Below are positions 53,899-62,947 of a stretch of 64,000 nt of DNA, piece after piece. The notes beneath the pieces were generated by a model, which was given only the letters and a program-made list of their open reading frames with translations, was not told the origin of the DNA and made no database searches. A program made the translations under genes and the position numbers. Where the stretch lies: positions 248,001 through 312,000 of the forward strand of contig JAHBTS010000001.1 in NCBI GenBank assembly GCA_019638515.1, in the 5' to 3' direction. The DNA is from Chitinophagales bacterium (GTDB lineage Bacteria > Bacteroidota > Bacteroidia > Chitinophagales > LD1). Each line of letters opens with the position of its first letter. Positions within the stretch are counted from its first letter, which is position 1.

Positions 53899-55641
53899 TT
53901 AATGAAGTTGCTCCTCCAATTTATTTATGCGCTGCTGCTGCTCTTGCATTGCCTTCAACAATATAACTGAAAGTTTGGCATAGTCTATTCCCCACAACTC
54001 TTTAGCTTCGTTGGTAGGTTTGTGTACTACTTCAGGAAATAACTGAAACAACTCTTGTGCAGAAAAGCCAATATCGGAACTGTTGGCAGCATCGCTAAAC
54101 ACTAAATTGCCTTTTGTATCGAAACTTTGGTCGCGCAAAGTGTAGCTATAAGTTTTTACCTGCATTACTTTTTGTAAAGTGTTTTCCAAGTGATAAAAAT
54201 CTTTCTTCATTCTGCTGTCGCTCACATTGGTAAACGATGTGCCATAAAATCTGCCATCGCCTTCAATGCGCCCTAATAATTGCTCTGCGCCTGTATTGCT
54301 GAATCGCCTGAAATAAAACCCCCGATCGGTATTTGACGTAGCTGCATTTTGGTTATGTGAAGTAGAATTCCAAAAATCTACACCGCTGGTGCCTGCGGTT
54401 CGGTTGATGCCAATTACCAAGGAGCCAACGCCATTTATCCAGCTTGAAGCCGGAGGAGCTGCATTTACAGAAGGATCGTTGTTATAGTTCCCAAACGAAA
54501 CAAAACCTAAAGTGGTACTCAATTTTATGCGGCCATCGTCTGCATAAGCGGGACTTACAGTACTGTAACTCATATTGCTAATGCGCAAATTTCCATCTGG
54601 TGTAATGCGCACTTGGTCGTTATTATTCATCCTAAAATAAATACTGTTAGCGTTTGGGCGGTTTACATATAAATTGGCATCGGTTGGGCTGCTCATAATG
54701 TTGTACGTGCCTATGGCTGTGGTGTTGTTAAAGCTTATACCTGCGTAGTTAGTGCCATAATCTTGCACCGAAGCCATGCCGCCACCTGCCATTTTAACCT
54801 GAAGTGGTGTAGCAGGAGCTGCAATGCCAATTCCCACAAAGCCTCCGGCAGTAATCCGCATCTTTTCAATATTCTGAGTTCTAAAAACTAAATCTGTTGG
54901 GTCGGTAGTACCTACAAAATTATTGGCGGCATTGGTGCCGGCATTTCCTGTAATTCGCCAAAATACATTTGCACCATCAGAAGGAATCCAACTGCTGCCA
55001 TTCCATTGCAATATATCGTTTGTAAGCGGTGCAGTATTGCTCACCGGACGCCCCTGCAGTGCTATGGTTGTTGGATTGGGATAGTTTCCTGAGAGGTCGC
55101 CTCCGGCTGCTCCCAACGGCCCGGTAGCACCGGTTGCTCCTTGCGCTCCGGTAGGTCCTGTATCACCAGTTGCTCCTTGAATACCTTGCGCTCCGGTAGG
55201 TCCTGTATCGCCAGTTGCTCCTTGAATACCTTGCGCTCCGGTAGGTCCTGTATCACCAGTTGCTCCTTGAATACCTTGCGCTCCGGTAGGTCCTGTATCG
55301 CCAGTTGCTCCTTGAATACCTTGCGCTCCAGGAGATCCTGTATCACCAGTTGCTCCTTGCGCTCCGGCATTACAAAGCGAAACCCACTGTGCTACATTTG
55401 ATTTGTAGAAAAAGAAACAGTTACTATCTGTATCAAAAACCATGAGCGCATTAGCCGGGTTAGCAATGGCTATACGCTGCACTGCGGTTAAACGCGGCAC
55501 CAAGATTCCCTTTGAGTTCGAACTCAATTCTAATACAGACGAGGCATCTGGTGTGGGAGTGCCAATTCCAATATTATTTTGGGCAAATACTGCCCATGGT
55601 AAGGCAATACTCATTGCAACAACAAGTAACTTTTTTATCAT
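53899..55641 (-). CDS. Collagen-like surface protein with S74 intramolecular chaperone domain
   Basis: A 580-residue exported protein with a signal peptide ([21 protein letters not shown]). After an N-terminal domain ([17 protein letters not shown]) come collagen-type Gly-X-Y repeats (about 94-180), built mainly from the 15-residue unit [16 protein letters not shown] long middle region of phage-tail-like beta repeats ([29 protein letters not shown]) leads to a C-terminal S74 peptidase domain ([28 protein letters not shown] ... [17 protein letters not shown]) and coiled coil. S74 domains trimerise and often cut themselves off. It is likely a trimeric surface fibre; function unknown. It lies 29 bases downstream of the NamZ gene. 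Confidence 0.82.
   Translation of the reverse strand: MIKKLLVVAMSIALPWAVFAQNNIGIGTPTPDASSVLELSSNSKGILVPRLTAVQRIAIANPANALMVFDTDSNCFFFYKSNVAQWVSLCNAGAQGATGDTGSPGAQGIQGATGDTGPTGAQGIQGATGDTGPTGAQGIQGATGDTGPTGAQGIQGATGDTGPTGAQGATGATGPLGAAGGDLSGNYPNPTTIALQGRPVSNTAPLTNDILQWNGSSWIPSDGANVFWRITGNAGTNAANNFVGTTDPTDLVFRTQNIEKMRITAGGFVGIGIAAPATPLQVKMAGGGMASVQDYGTNYAGISFNNTTAIGTYNIMSSPTDANLYVNRPNANSIYFRMNNNDQVRITPDGNLRISNMSYSTVSPAYADDGRIKLSTTLGFVSFGNYNNDPSVNAAPPASSWINGVGSLVIGINRTAGTSGVDFWNSTSHNQNAATSNTDRGFYFRRFSNTGAEQLLGRIEGDGRFYGTSFTNVSDSRMKKDFYHLENTLQKVMQVKTYSYTLRDQSFDTKGNLVFSDAANSSDIGFSAQELFQLFPEVVHKPTNEAKELWGIDYAKLSVILLKAMQEQQQRINKLEEQLH
55141..55365 (-). repeat. Five tandem 45-bp units coding collagen-like repeats
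   Basis: Units begin at 55141, 55186, 55231, 55276 and 55321 (the last diverged). Units 1 and 3 are identical, as are 2 and 4; the two types differ at one base (TATCACC versus TATCGCC on the plus strand). So 55141-55230 and 55231-55320 form a perfect 90-bp tandem duplication. It can change copy number by slippage or recombination. Confidence 0.92.
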
Positions 55642-55670
55642 AGATAGGAATACCTAGCGTGAATTAGCTT

Positions 55671-56891
55671 TTAATTTTCAGGATAAAGAAAATATTTTTT
55701 GCGACTTAGTTTAAAAGCTGTAGTTCCCCGCTCCCACGATGCTCTAATTTCTTCAACACTAAGCTCGCTTTCTATTTGTGCCGTTAGGTTGTATCCTGCC
55801 AGTTTATTTACAAAACCATTTTTTAGAAAAAACTGTTGTTTGTCGGGTGCATTGCTGTATGCTTTCAACAAGTAAAGAAAATTTACTTGCTCATTTTCGC
55901 TGCCAAATTCGCTAGTGGGTTTACGCAGGTCGTAGCCCTTGCAAGTAGTGTTTAAAAACGGAGGATTTTTTGCGCCCGGCATACTCTTGGGTTTAAACTC
56001 GAACTGCAACGATTTCCACTCCGGTGCACCAAATACTTCAAAAGGAAATTCTGTACCTCTTCCTACGCTTACATTGGTTCCTTCAAAAAATACCAAAGAT
56101 GGGTATAAATACACGGCTCTATCGTTGGGCAAATTGGGTGAAGGTTTTATAGGCAGCGAATAGTGTGTGTGGCGCGTATAATTTTTGCATGGAACTACCG
56201 TAAGTTTAGGCTGGGTGGGTTTATCTATCCAACGCTCGCCCACTATCATTTGAGCCAATTCGCCAACGGTAAGCCCATATACCAGCGGCACGGGAAGCAG
56301 CGACACAAATGAACGGTATGCTTTCTTTACCATTGGTCCATCTACACGGTGAATATTAGGATTGGGGCGGTCTAACACTACTATGGGAATACCTGCATCG
56401 GCACATGCTTCCATTAGGTAATACAACGAAGAAATGTAAGTAAAACAGCGCACGCCCACATCTTGAATATCGTACACCACTACATCAACATTTTGTAAAT
56501 CGGCACTATCGGGTTTTACCTTAGAACCGTATAGCGAAATAATGGGAATGCCTGTTGCCTCATCAATGCCGCTTTTTACTTTTTCTCCGGCATCGGCAGT
56601 GCCGCGGAAACCATGCTCCGGTGCAAATATTTTCTCAATTTTCATATTTGCCTTCAACAAAGAATCTACTAAATGTAAATCTCCAATAAGCGAAGTGTGG
56701 TTTACCATCAGCGCTATTCTTTTACCTTTCAGCATATCGAAGTAGGCATCTGTGTTTTCGGCTCCGGTAACTATTGGTTTATATTCCTGAGTTTTGTCTT
56801 CACCTGTGTTCTTCTTTTCTTTTTGAGAGAATACTTGGCACGATGTGCAAGCAAATAGAAATGTCCAAAGTAAGGCTATGTGATACTTCAT
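55671..56891 (-). CDS. Exo-beta-N-acetylmuramidase NamZ-like (DUF1343) lipoprotein
   Basis: A 406-residue lipoprotein (lipobox LFACTSC, Cys about residue 18). The DUF1343 domain (about 55-400) contains LMVNHTSLI, FAPEHGFRGTADAGEKV, IPIISLYG, YDIQDVGVRCFTYISSLYYLMEA and VLDRPNPN. NamZ from Bacteroidota is an exo-muramidase that releases terminal N-acetylmuramic acid from peptidoglycan fragments. The lipoprotein form places this step at the periplasmic face of a membrane. No other MurNAc-catabolism genes are nearby. Confidence 0.9.
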   Translation of the reverse strand: MKYHIALLWTFLFACTSCQVFSQKEKKNTGEDKTQEYKPIVTGAENTDAYFDMLKGKRIALMVNHTSLIGDLHLVDSLLKANMKIEKIFAPEHGFRGTADAGEKVKSGIDEATGIPIISLYGSKVKPDSADLQNVDVVVYDIQDVGVRCFTYISSLYYLMEACADAGIPIVVLDRPNPNIHRVDGPMVKKAYRSFVSLLPVPLVYGLTVGELAQMIVGERWIDKPTQPKLTVVPCKNYTRHTHYSLPIKPSPNLPNDRAVYLYPSLVFFEGTNVSVGRGTEFPFEVFGAPEWKSLQFEFKPKSMPGAKNPPFLNTTCKGYDLRKPTSEFGSENEQVNFLYLLKAYSNAPDKQQFFLKNGFVNKLAGYNLTAQIESELSVEEIRASWERGTTAFKLSRKKYFLYPEN

Positions 56892-56969
56892 AGATTGAAG
56901 GTTGAATTTACAAAGCGAATAAAGTTTAATCCCTCCAAAAAATCATTTTTTATTATGACGGAATGCATC

Positions 56970-57000
56970 TTTTAGGAGCGAAAAGTTATGTTTATCTTTG
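56970..57000 (+). promoter_or_regulatory. Promoter of the CBS-domain gene
   Basis: TTTT (56970-56973), 19 bases, then TATCTTTG (56993-57000): one mismatch in the -33, full -7 match. The CBS gene starts 18 bases downstream. Confidence 0.65.
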
Positions 57001-57018
57001 TAGTATAAATCAAAAAAT

Positions 57019-57426
57019 ATGAAAGCAACAGTAGCAGCCATTATGACTAAAAATGTAATAGTGGCAAAACCCGAAAACAACCTACTACAAGTAGTTGAGT
57101 TTTTTACAGAATTTAAAATCCAGCACTTGCCTGTTTGCCGCAATGGAAGCGAATTAGTGGGTATTATTAGTGTAAACGATGTGGTAAACTTCCTTTACAA
57201 AATAATGACCGAAGGAAAAGTTTTAAACGAAAGTGTATTAAAAATAAACTACACTGCTGCCGATATTATGACTGCCCATCCTGTATGCCTGCCATCTACT
57301 GCAGATATAGAACAAGCGCACGAAATTCTTGCTGCCGGAAAATTTCAAGCATTGCCTATTTGCGATGAAGGTGAAATTGTAGGTATTGTTACTAATAAAG
57401 ATTTGGTGAAAGTTCTTAGCTTCTAA
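57019..57426 (+). CDS. CBS-domain protein
   Basis: 135 residues made of two CBS motifs (about 5-60 and 75-135) and nothing else: MTKNVIVAKPENNLLQVVEFF ... LPVCRNGSELVGIISVNDV and DIMTAHPVCLPST ... LPICDEGEIVGIVTNKDL. Such pairs bind adenine nucleotides and usually regulate a partner enzyme or channel. No partner is fused or adjacent, so the target is unknown. It has its own promoter and a strong terminator. Confidence 0.9.
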   Translation: MKATVAAIMTKNVIVAKPENNLLQVVEFFTEFKIQHLPVCRNGSELVGIISVNDVVNFLYKIMTEGKVLNESVLKINYTAADIMTAHPVCLPSTADIEQAHEILAAGKFQALPICDEGEIVGIVTNKDLVKVLSF

Positions 57427-57444
57427 ACTGCTTTATCAATAGCT

Positions 57445-57478
57445 AAAAAGGCGCTGAATTAACCTCAGCGCCTTTTTT
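57445..57478. terminator. Bidirectional intrinsic terminator
   Basis: AGGCGCTGA (57449-57457) pairs perfectly with TCAGCGCCT (57465-57473) across a 7-base loop, extended by A-T pairs and flanked by A and T runs. It serves both the CBS gene and the convergent membrane-protein gene. Confidence 0.88.
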
Positions 57479-57490
57479 AGTGTGTGCACA

Positions 57491-57895
57491 TTACTTTTTC
57501 ACGCGTAGTATAAGCACTGCTGCAAAGCCAGCAAACAAAGGATATACCATCATGCTTGCCCCTATAAACCAAACAGGGTGTGGCAGCATAATTAAATTGG
57601 CAGCATTTGCCAACATAAGCAAACCTGCTACAATTAAAGCAGGCAAAATTTTCTTGGATTTATCTATAACCGTAGCAACAGCTCCACCCACAAAGGCAGC
57701 CAATACATAGCCTACCAAAATAAGCACGAATGCCAGTAGTGGCATTTGTGCCATCATAGCACGCACAGCTTCTTTATCGGCAAAATTTATTCCCTGAGGA
57801 GGCGGGTATAATTTATGAGTAAAACTCTCCCAACCAACAATTACCAACACGCCACACACTAATCCAATAAAAATCCCCAAAATAGTTCTAAGCAT
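57491..57895 (-). CDS. Four-helix membrane protein, unknown function
   Basis: 134 residues with about four hydrophobic segments (ILGIFIGLVCGVLVIVGWESF, LLAFVLILVGYVLAAFVGGAVAT, ILPALIVAGLLMLANAANLIML, WFIGASMMVYPLFAGFAAVLIL). I do not recognise a family name. It begins 5 bases after the stop of the permease gene, so they are likely cotranscribed. Confidence 0.65.
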   Translation of the reverse strand: MLRTILGIFIGLVCGVLVIVGWESFTHKLYPPPQGINFADKEAVRAMMAQMPLLAFVLILVGYVLAAFVGGAVATVIDKSKKILPALIVAGLLMLANAANLIMLPHPVWFIGASMMVYPLFAGFAAVLILRVKK

Positions 57896-57900
57896 ACCTT

Positions 57901-58983
57901 TTACGATTTAATGGAAACACGAGGATCTAATACAGCATAGAGTAAATCGGTAACCAAATTCATTACCACAAATACAAACGCCACAAACAATACCGAACCC
58001 ATTACTACCGGAAAATCAAACACCAGCAGCGATTCAATTGTTTGCAATCCAAGACCTTTGTAGTCAAAAACCTTTTCAATAAAAAATGCACCTGTAAGCA
58101 ATGCTGCTAACCAGCCGCTTATTGAAGTTACCACCGGATTCATGGCATTACGCAGTGCATGTTTAAAAATAACCTTACCGTTAGACAATCCTTTTGCTTT
58201 GGCAGTACGCACAAAATCTTGCTGCATAGCTTCCAACATACTGCTACGTGTAAGTTGAGCAATAATAGAAATAGGGCGAATGCCCAAAGCAATCATGGGT
58301 AGCCAAAGGTTTTTCCATACATAAACCGTATCGCCCATAATATCTACATCTGTAAGTGATCCGCGCACATTCAAGCCCGTGTAATCGCTCAAATAGTAGC
58401 CAAAAATCATGGCCAAAATAATACCCGAAAAATATGCCGGCTGCGAAATGCCAAATGTAGATAACACCAAAATAGCATTATCCCAAAACGAATACTGCTT
58501 TACCGCGGCAAACACGCCCAACACAATACCAATAATAGAAGCAAACAGCATGGCACTTAAAGCCAATACTGCAGTAGGGAAAATTTTCTCGCCTAAAATT
58601 TCGCTCACTTTTCTGCGGGTTTGGAAACTTTTTCCGAGATAGGGAGCCTTTAGTACCAAACTAGTTTCGCCAAAGGTAAACAGCGAAATAAACTTACTGT
58701 CTTCTTCATTGATATACGTTGGCGACTCTTCGTTTGCTAAATTATGAAGCGATATTGGCGACACATCATTGAAATAAAGCAGCAATCTTTTTTGCCACGA
58801 ATAATTTAATCTAAACTCTTTTTCTATTGCCTTTACAGAAGCTGCATCGGCACGCTGCCCCAAAGTCATGCGGGCGCTATTTATTGGCAACACATTAAAC
58901 AGCAGAAAGATAACCACAATTACTCCGGCCATTACTAAAATGCCCGTACTCAAGCGGTTCAATAATATTTTAATGAAGTTCAT
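57901..58983 (-). CDS. ABC transporter permease, DppB/OppB-like, without partner genes
   Basis: 360 residues with about six transmembrane helices and the BPD_transp_1 pattern. Motifs include TGILVMAGVIVVIFLLFNVLP at the start, ALSAMLFASIIGIVLGVFAAV, ILGISQPA-like FGISQPAYFSGI, and RTAKAKGLSNGKVIFKHALRNAM (the EAA-like loop contacting the ATPase). A long periplasmic insert sits between helices 1 and 2. Such permeases work with DppC, two ATPases and a binding protein; none is next to this gene. The partner must be elsewhere. Confidence 0.88.
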   Translation of the reverse strand: MNFIKILLNRLSTGILVMAGVIVVIFLLFNVLPINSARMTLGQRADAASVKAIEKEFRLNYSWQKRLLLYFNDVSPISLHNLANEESPTYINEEDSKFISLFTFGETSLVLKAPYLGKSFQTRRKVSEILGEKIFPTAVLALSAMLFASIIGIVLGVFAAVKQYSFWDNAILVLSTFGISQPAYFSGIILAMIFGYYLSDYTGLNVRGSLTDVDIMGDTVYVWKNLWLPMIALGIRPISIIAQLTRSSMLEAMQQDFVRTAKAKGLSNGKVIFKHALRNAMNPVVTSISGWLAALLTGAFFIEKVFDYKGLGLQTIESLLVFDFPVVMGSVLFVAFVFVVMNLVTDLLYAVLDPRVSIKS

Positions 58984-59023
58984 TTTTACGCAATCCTACT
59001 TTTTAAGAAAAACAAGGTAAACA

Positions 59024-59581
59024 TTAGCGCTCATCGTAGCCAATTGGCTCGTTTACAAATATGGAAAATATGGTGGTGCCATACTGGCGCTTATTCCAAA
59101 AATGCGGATGGTTGTCGAAATTATGTTTAGGGTTATGCTCCAATATAAACCAGCCTTCGCCTTCCACCATCTTTTGCTTAAATATTAAATCAGGAATTTC
59201 GGCAAGGTTGGGTAGCGGATACGGTGGTCCCGCAAAAATTACATCGTAGGCAATACTGCATGTTTCTATAAATAGAAACACATCTGTTTGCAATACTTTA
59301 TGTCCTTCAAAATTTAAGTGTGCCGATGTTTTTTTAATAAAATCTACACACTTGCGGTGCAATTCCACGCTGGTAACATCTGTGCATCCGCGCGATAAAA
59401 ATTCATAGCTGATAGCTCCCGTTCCGGCAAAGAGATCCAGCATTTTTATATTATCGAAATTGAAGTAGTTGTTTACAACATTAAACAATGCTTCTTTGGC
59501 AAAATCGGTGGTAGGACGCGTTGGGTCGAAATGAGGTTGGTTAAGCCTATAACCTTTATATTTTCCACTAATAATGCGCAT
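59024..59581 (-). CDS. rsmD: 16S rRNA (guanine966-N2)-methyltransferase RsmD-like
   Basis: 185 residues, a Rossmann-type methyltransferase with the RsmD pattern: MRIISGKYKGYRL, RPTTDFAKEALFN, MLDLFAGTGAISYEFLSRG and VTSVELHRKCV. The catalytic motif normally read as DPPY is G118-P-P-Y121 (IFAGPPYP), with codon GGA. The acidic/amide residue that positions the guanine amino group is therefore missing; this may be a tolerated local variant or a reduced activity. The gene is 6 bases from DUF3822, the usual neighbour in this phylum. Confidence 0.88.
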   Translation of the reverse strand: MRIISGKYKGYRLNQPHFDPTRPTTDFAKEALFNVVNNYFNFDNIKMLDLFAGTGAISYEFLSRGCTDVTSVELHRKCVDFIKKTSAHLNFEGHKVLQTDVFLFIETCSIAYDVIFAGPPYPLPNLAEIPDLIFKQKMVEGEGWFILEHNPKHNFDNHPHFWNKRQYGTTIFSIFVNEPIGYDER

Positions 59582-59587
59582 ACTTCT

Positions 59588-60382
59588 TTACAATGAAAAC
59601 AATGAAAAATAAATAGACTTTGCTGCATCGCTAAATGCCTTGGCAAAAAACTTTCCGTTGCCCGGCTTTAAAAACACAATGTTTGAAAAGTAGCGATAGC
59701 ACACATCGTAAATCTTCGACTCTTTTTGAATTTTTCCGGAAAAAACCAAAGGCGTTTCAGTTCGGTTTACTTGCGTTGAATCGCATACCAGCATTAAGAA
59801 ATACAAGAAATCTTCTGCCGTTTTATATTCAAAACAATTAAACAATTGCAATTTGCCGGGAGCCTCTAAAACGGCAACAGCAAAAGCTTCGTGCATTACC
59901 ATTACATAAACTCCTTTGGGCAACAAAAGCACCTGCTTTAAGAAATTGGCATACACAGCAGTAATTTGTGCTAATGGAAATTTTTCTTTCCAAACTTCTT
60001 GCAATACATTTTCTACCGTAAATGCTGCCAATACCTCTTCGCTTACTTGCTGTAAAAAACAAGAGCCGGTATGTTGTTGAAAGCCGTTTGGCAGTAAATC
60101 AATATCGGGATTAAAAGCCACATTCACTTCGCTAAAAGCCAAAGCAAACACCGCGTTGTCTGCCAATAACTGTTTGCAAACCTCGGGTAGCTGCGCCACC
60201 TGCAAAGGCTTGCTAAAATTAAACTCCAGCAAATAAAGAAACTGCTTAAAAGCCGCTACCTCCACCACTGCAGCAATTTGGTGAACACCAACCTCCACAT
60301 TTAATATAAAACCTTCAGTGCTTGCCACTTCGGGCAATTTTCCGGTTTCTATTTTTTGATACGAAGGAAGCACTGCTATCAC
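59588..60382 (-). CDS. DUF3822 family protein
   Basis: 264 residues with repeated beta-strand and helix segments (FILNVEVGVHQIAAVV, AFKQFLYLLEFNF, VYVMVMHEAFAVAVLEAPGKLQLFNCFEY, KIYDVCYRYFSNIVFL). DUF3822 has an actin/ASKHA-like fold and almost always precedes rsmD in Bacteroidota, as here. Biochemical role is unknown. The GTG start at 60382 has TAGGTTTG four bases upstream. Confidence 0.82.
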   Translation of the reverse strand: MIAVLPSYQKIETGKLPEVASTEGFILNVEVGVHQIAAVVEVAAFKQFLYLLEFNFSKPLQVAQLPEVCKQLLADNAVFALAFSEVNVAFNPDIDLLPNGFQQHTGSCFLQQVSEEVLAAFTVENVLQEVWKEKFPLAQITAVYANFLKQVLLLPKGVYVMVMHEAFAVAVLEAPGKLQLFNCFEYKTAEDFLYFLMLVCDSTQVNRTETPLVFSGKIQKESKIYDVCYRYFSNIVFLKPGNGKFFAKAFSDAAKSIYFSLFSL

Positions 60383-60386
60383 GCTA

Positions 60387-60417
60387 CAAACCTACACTAT
60401 TCGGTTAAACAAGAAAA
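60387..60417 (-). promoter_or_regulatory. Promoter abutting the DUF3822 start
   Basis: On the minus strand, TTTT (60417-60414), 19 bases, then TAGGTTTG (60394-60387), which ends four bases before the GTG at 60382. The transcript would be leaderless or nearly so. Confidence 0.6.
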
Positions 60418-60516
60418 CCATTTTACACCTTCGGCAATATAAGATTTGGTAAGAACAAAAGTTTTAGCTGCTTACAATGCTGCTAATCCTTTTATTTGCG
60501 CTGCTAATTTTATTGT

Positions 60517-62946
60517 ATGAAAGTATCTTACAACTGGTTAAAAAGCTATTTACCCATTTCAAATAATATTGAAGAAGTATCTACACTGCTCACCTCCATT
60601 GGTTTAGAAGTAGAAGACGTACACGTTTTTGAAACCATCGAAGGCGGTTTGAAAAATGTAGTAATTGGTGAAGTGCTGAGCTGCGAAAAACACCCCGATG
60701 CCGATAAACTAAAAGTAACCACCGTGAATATTGGCACGGCAGAGCCGCTGCAAATTGTATGTGGAGCTCCCAATGTAGCTGCCGGACAAAAAGTGGTAGT
60801 GGCCTTAGAAGGTGCAAGCCTTTTGCCACTGGGCGCTACCGAAAAATTTCAGATAAAAAAAGCCAAAATACGGGGCGTAGAATCGAGGGGCATGATTTGT
60901 TCCGAAAAAGAACTGGGTTTGCGCGATGTGCACGAAGGAATTTTAGTGTTGCCGCAACATGCAGCACCTGGAACTCCTGCTGCCGAATACTTTAATATAG
61001 AAACCGATTATGTGTTTGAAATAGGGCTAACACCCAACCGCAGCGATGCCTTTTCGCATATTGGCGTAGCCCGCGATTTAAAAACGGTACTCAATGTGCG
61101 CCATCAACAACAGCTTACCTTACAAATGCCATCAACCAATACTTGGCAAAATTCCGGTGAGCCAAATCCGATTGCTATCGAAATTCAAAATACCACAGCT
61201 TGCCCGCGATACAGCGGTATAAGCATTGCTGGCATTACCGTAAAAGAATCGCCCGATTGGCTAAAAAATAAACTAAAAGCAATAGGCATCCGCAGCATAA
61301 ACAATGTGGTAGATATTACCAACTTTGTGCTGCACGAATATGGGCAGCCGCTACACGTTTTTGATGCCGATACCATTAAAGGAAATAAAGTAATAGTGCG
61401 CAATGCTTCCGAAGGAGAAAAATTTGTAACCCTCGATGGCACAGAGCGTACCTTAAAAGGTTTTGAACTCATGATTTGCAATGCCGAAGAACCCATGTGC
61501 ATTGCCGGAGTTTTTGGAGGTGCCAAAAGCGGAGTTACAGCCACTACACAAAATATATTTATAGAAAGCGCCTACTTTACACCTTCAGGCATACGCAAAA
61601 CTTCCTATGGGCATAATTTGCGTACCGATGCTGCTATGCACTACGAAAAAGGAACCGACCCCAGCATTACCATTACTGCGTTGCAACGTGCCGTTTCGCT
61701 TATATTAGAACTTGCGGGGGGCAAAGTGGTTGGTGCTATTGCCGATGTTTATCCTACTAAAATAGAGCCAACATCTGTAACCATACAGTTTGATTATATC
61801 CGAAAGCTTTCGGGCTTCCATATAGAGCAAAGTACTATTGTAACAATACTTCAAGAGTTAGGAATTGAAGTATCTGCCAGCACTCAAACCGGGCTGCTGC
61901 TTTCTGTTCCCACGTTTAAACCCGATGTTACCCGACCCGCAGATATTGTAGAAGAAATTCTCCGCATTTATGGCTATAATAATTTTGAATTGCCCACAAA
62001 ACTCAATACGAGCATTTCTTTCAGCAGTGAAAAAAATGAAACCAAATTAGAGCAAACGCTAGCCCATTTACTTACCGGTTTGGGATTTAGTGAAGTTACC
62101 ACCAACTCGGTTTCGCAATCGGCATTTGAGCAAGACACTCAATTGCAACAACAGCAAGTAAAATTGCTCAACAGCCAAACATCGGAACTGGATTGCCTAC
62201 GCACATCCATGCTTTATGGCATGTTAGAAAGTGTGGCGCACAACCAAAACCGAAAGGCTTTTGATATAGCATTTTTTGAATTTGGGAAAACCTACCACAA
62301 AACCGAAAAGGGCTATAAGGAATACAAACACTTAGCGCTCTTGCTTTCCGGAAATTGGCAATCGCCCAATTGGATTACCCCAACAGAAAAGGCAGACTTT
62401 TTTCATTTAAAACAGGCTCTAGAAGGCATACTGCAAAAATTAGGAATAGAGAATACTACTTTCGCAATAGGCAACAATGCTGCATTGCAAAATGCTTTTG
62501 CCATACAAAAAACAGGGAAAGAAATATGCTTTGGCGGTGAAGTAAGCCACACCGTAAAACAACGCTTTGGTATAAAAGGTAATGTGCTTTTTGCTTGTTT
62601 GGATTTTAATAAATTACTTACAGAAAGCGCCCAGGCAAAAATTACTTTTAAACCGCTTCCCAAATACCCATCGGTAAAGCGCGATTTAGCTTTGGTGGTA
62701 GAAAAAGATGTAACCTTCAGCGCCATAGAAACACTGGCAAAAAAGGAATCAAAAAACTTACTTACCGAAATTTCGCTGTTTGATGTTTATGAAGGCGAAA
62801 AAATAGAAGCAGGAAAAAAATCCTGTGCCGTAAGTTTTGTGTTTCAGCATTCCGAGAAAACACTTACCGATGAAGAAGTTGAAAAAACGATGAGCCGTTT
62901 GGTAACATCGTTTGAGCGCGAATTGGGAGCCGGTATTAGGAAGTAG
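60517..62946 (+). CDS. pheT: Phenylalanine-tRNA ligase beta subunit
   Basis: 809 residues, the beta chain of the heterotetrameric synthetase that charges tRNA-Phe. Domains in order: B1 with MKVSYNWLKSYLP, the tRNA-binding OB fold (about 40-150: VVIGEVLSCEKHPDADKLKVTTVN, QIVCGAPNVAAG), B3/B4 (MICNAEEPMCIAGVFGG), B5 (RPADIVEEILRIYGYNNF), the catalytic-like domain, and the C-terminal anticodon-binding fold (PKYPSVKRDLALVVEKDV). Normal length. The alpha subunit pheS is not in the window. The stop is one base from the next, convergent gene. Confidence 0.97.
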   Translation: MKVSYNWLKSYLPISNNIEEVSTLLTSIGLEVEDVHVFETIEGGLKNVVIGEVLSCEKHPDADKLKVTTVNIGTAEPLQIVCGAPNVAAGQKVVVALEGASLLPLGATEKFQIKKAKIRGVESRGMICSEKELGLRDVHEGILVLPQHAAPGTPAAEYFNIETDYVFEIGLTPNRSDAFSHIGVARDLKTVLNVRHQQQLTLQMPSTNTWQNSGEPNPIAIEIQNTTACPRYSGISIAGITVKESPDWLKNKLKAIGIRSINNVVDITNFVLHEYGQPLHVFDADTIKGNKVIVRNASEGEKFVTLDGTERTLKGFELMICNAEEPMCIAGVFGGAKSGVTATTQNIFIESAYFTPSGIRKTSYGHNLRTDAAMHYEKGTDPSITITALQRAVSLILELAGGKVVGAIADVYPTKIEPTSVTIQFDYIRKLSGFHIEQSTIVTILQELGIEVSASTQTGLLLSVPTFKPDVTRPADIVEEILRIYGYNNFELPTKLNTSISFSSEKNETKLEQTLAHLLTGLGFSEVTTNSVSQSAFEQDTQLQQQQVKLLNSQTSELDCLRTSMLYGMLESVAHNQNRKAFDIAFFEFGKTYHKTEKGYKEYKHLALLLSGNWQSPNWITPTEKADFFHLKQALEGILQKLGIENTTFAIGNNAALQNAFAIQKTGKEICFGGEVSHTVKQRFGIKGNVLFACLDFNKLLTESAQAKITFKPLPKYPSVKRDLALVVEKDVTFSAIETLAKKESKNLLTEISLFDVYEGEKIEAGKKSCAVSFVFQHSEKTLTDEEVEKTMSRLVTSFERELGAGIRK

Positions 62947-62947
62947 C

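Noticed and set aside
55141-55401. Open frame on the plus strand with repeated Arg-Ser-Gly-Arg-Ser-Cys units
   Set aside because: It is the antisense reading of the 45-bp collagen repeats; the minus-strand reading has a signal peptide and an S74 domain.
53899-55641. S74 and tail-fibre domains as a prophage
   Set aside because: No capsid, terminase or integrase genes are near, and the protein has a Sec signal peptide.
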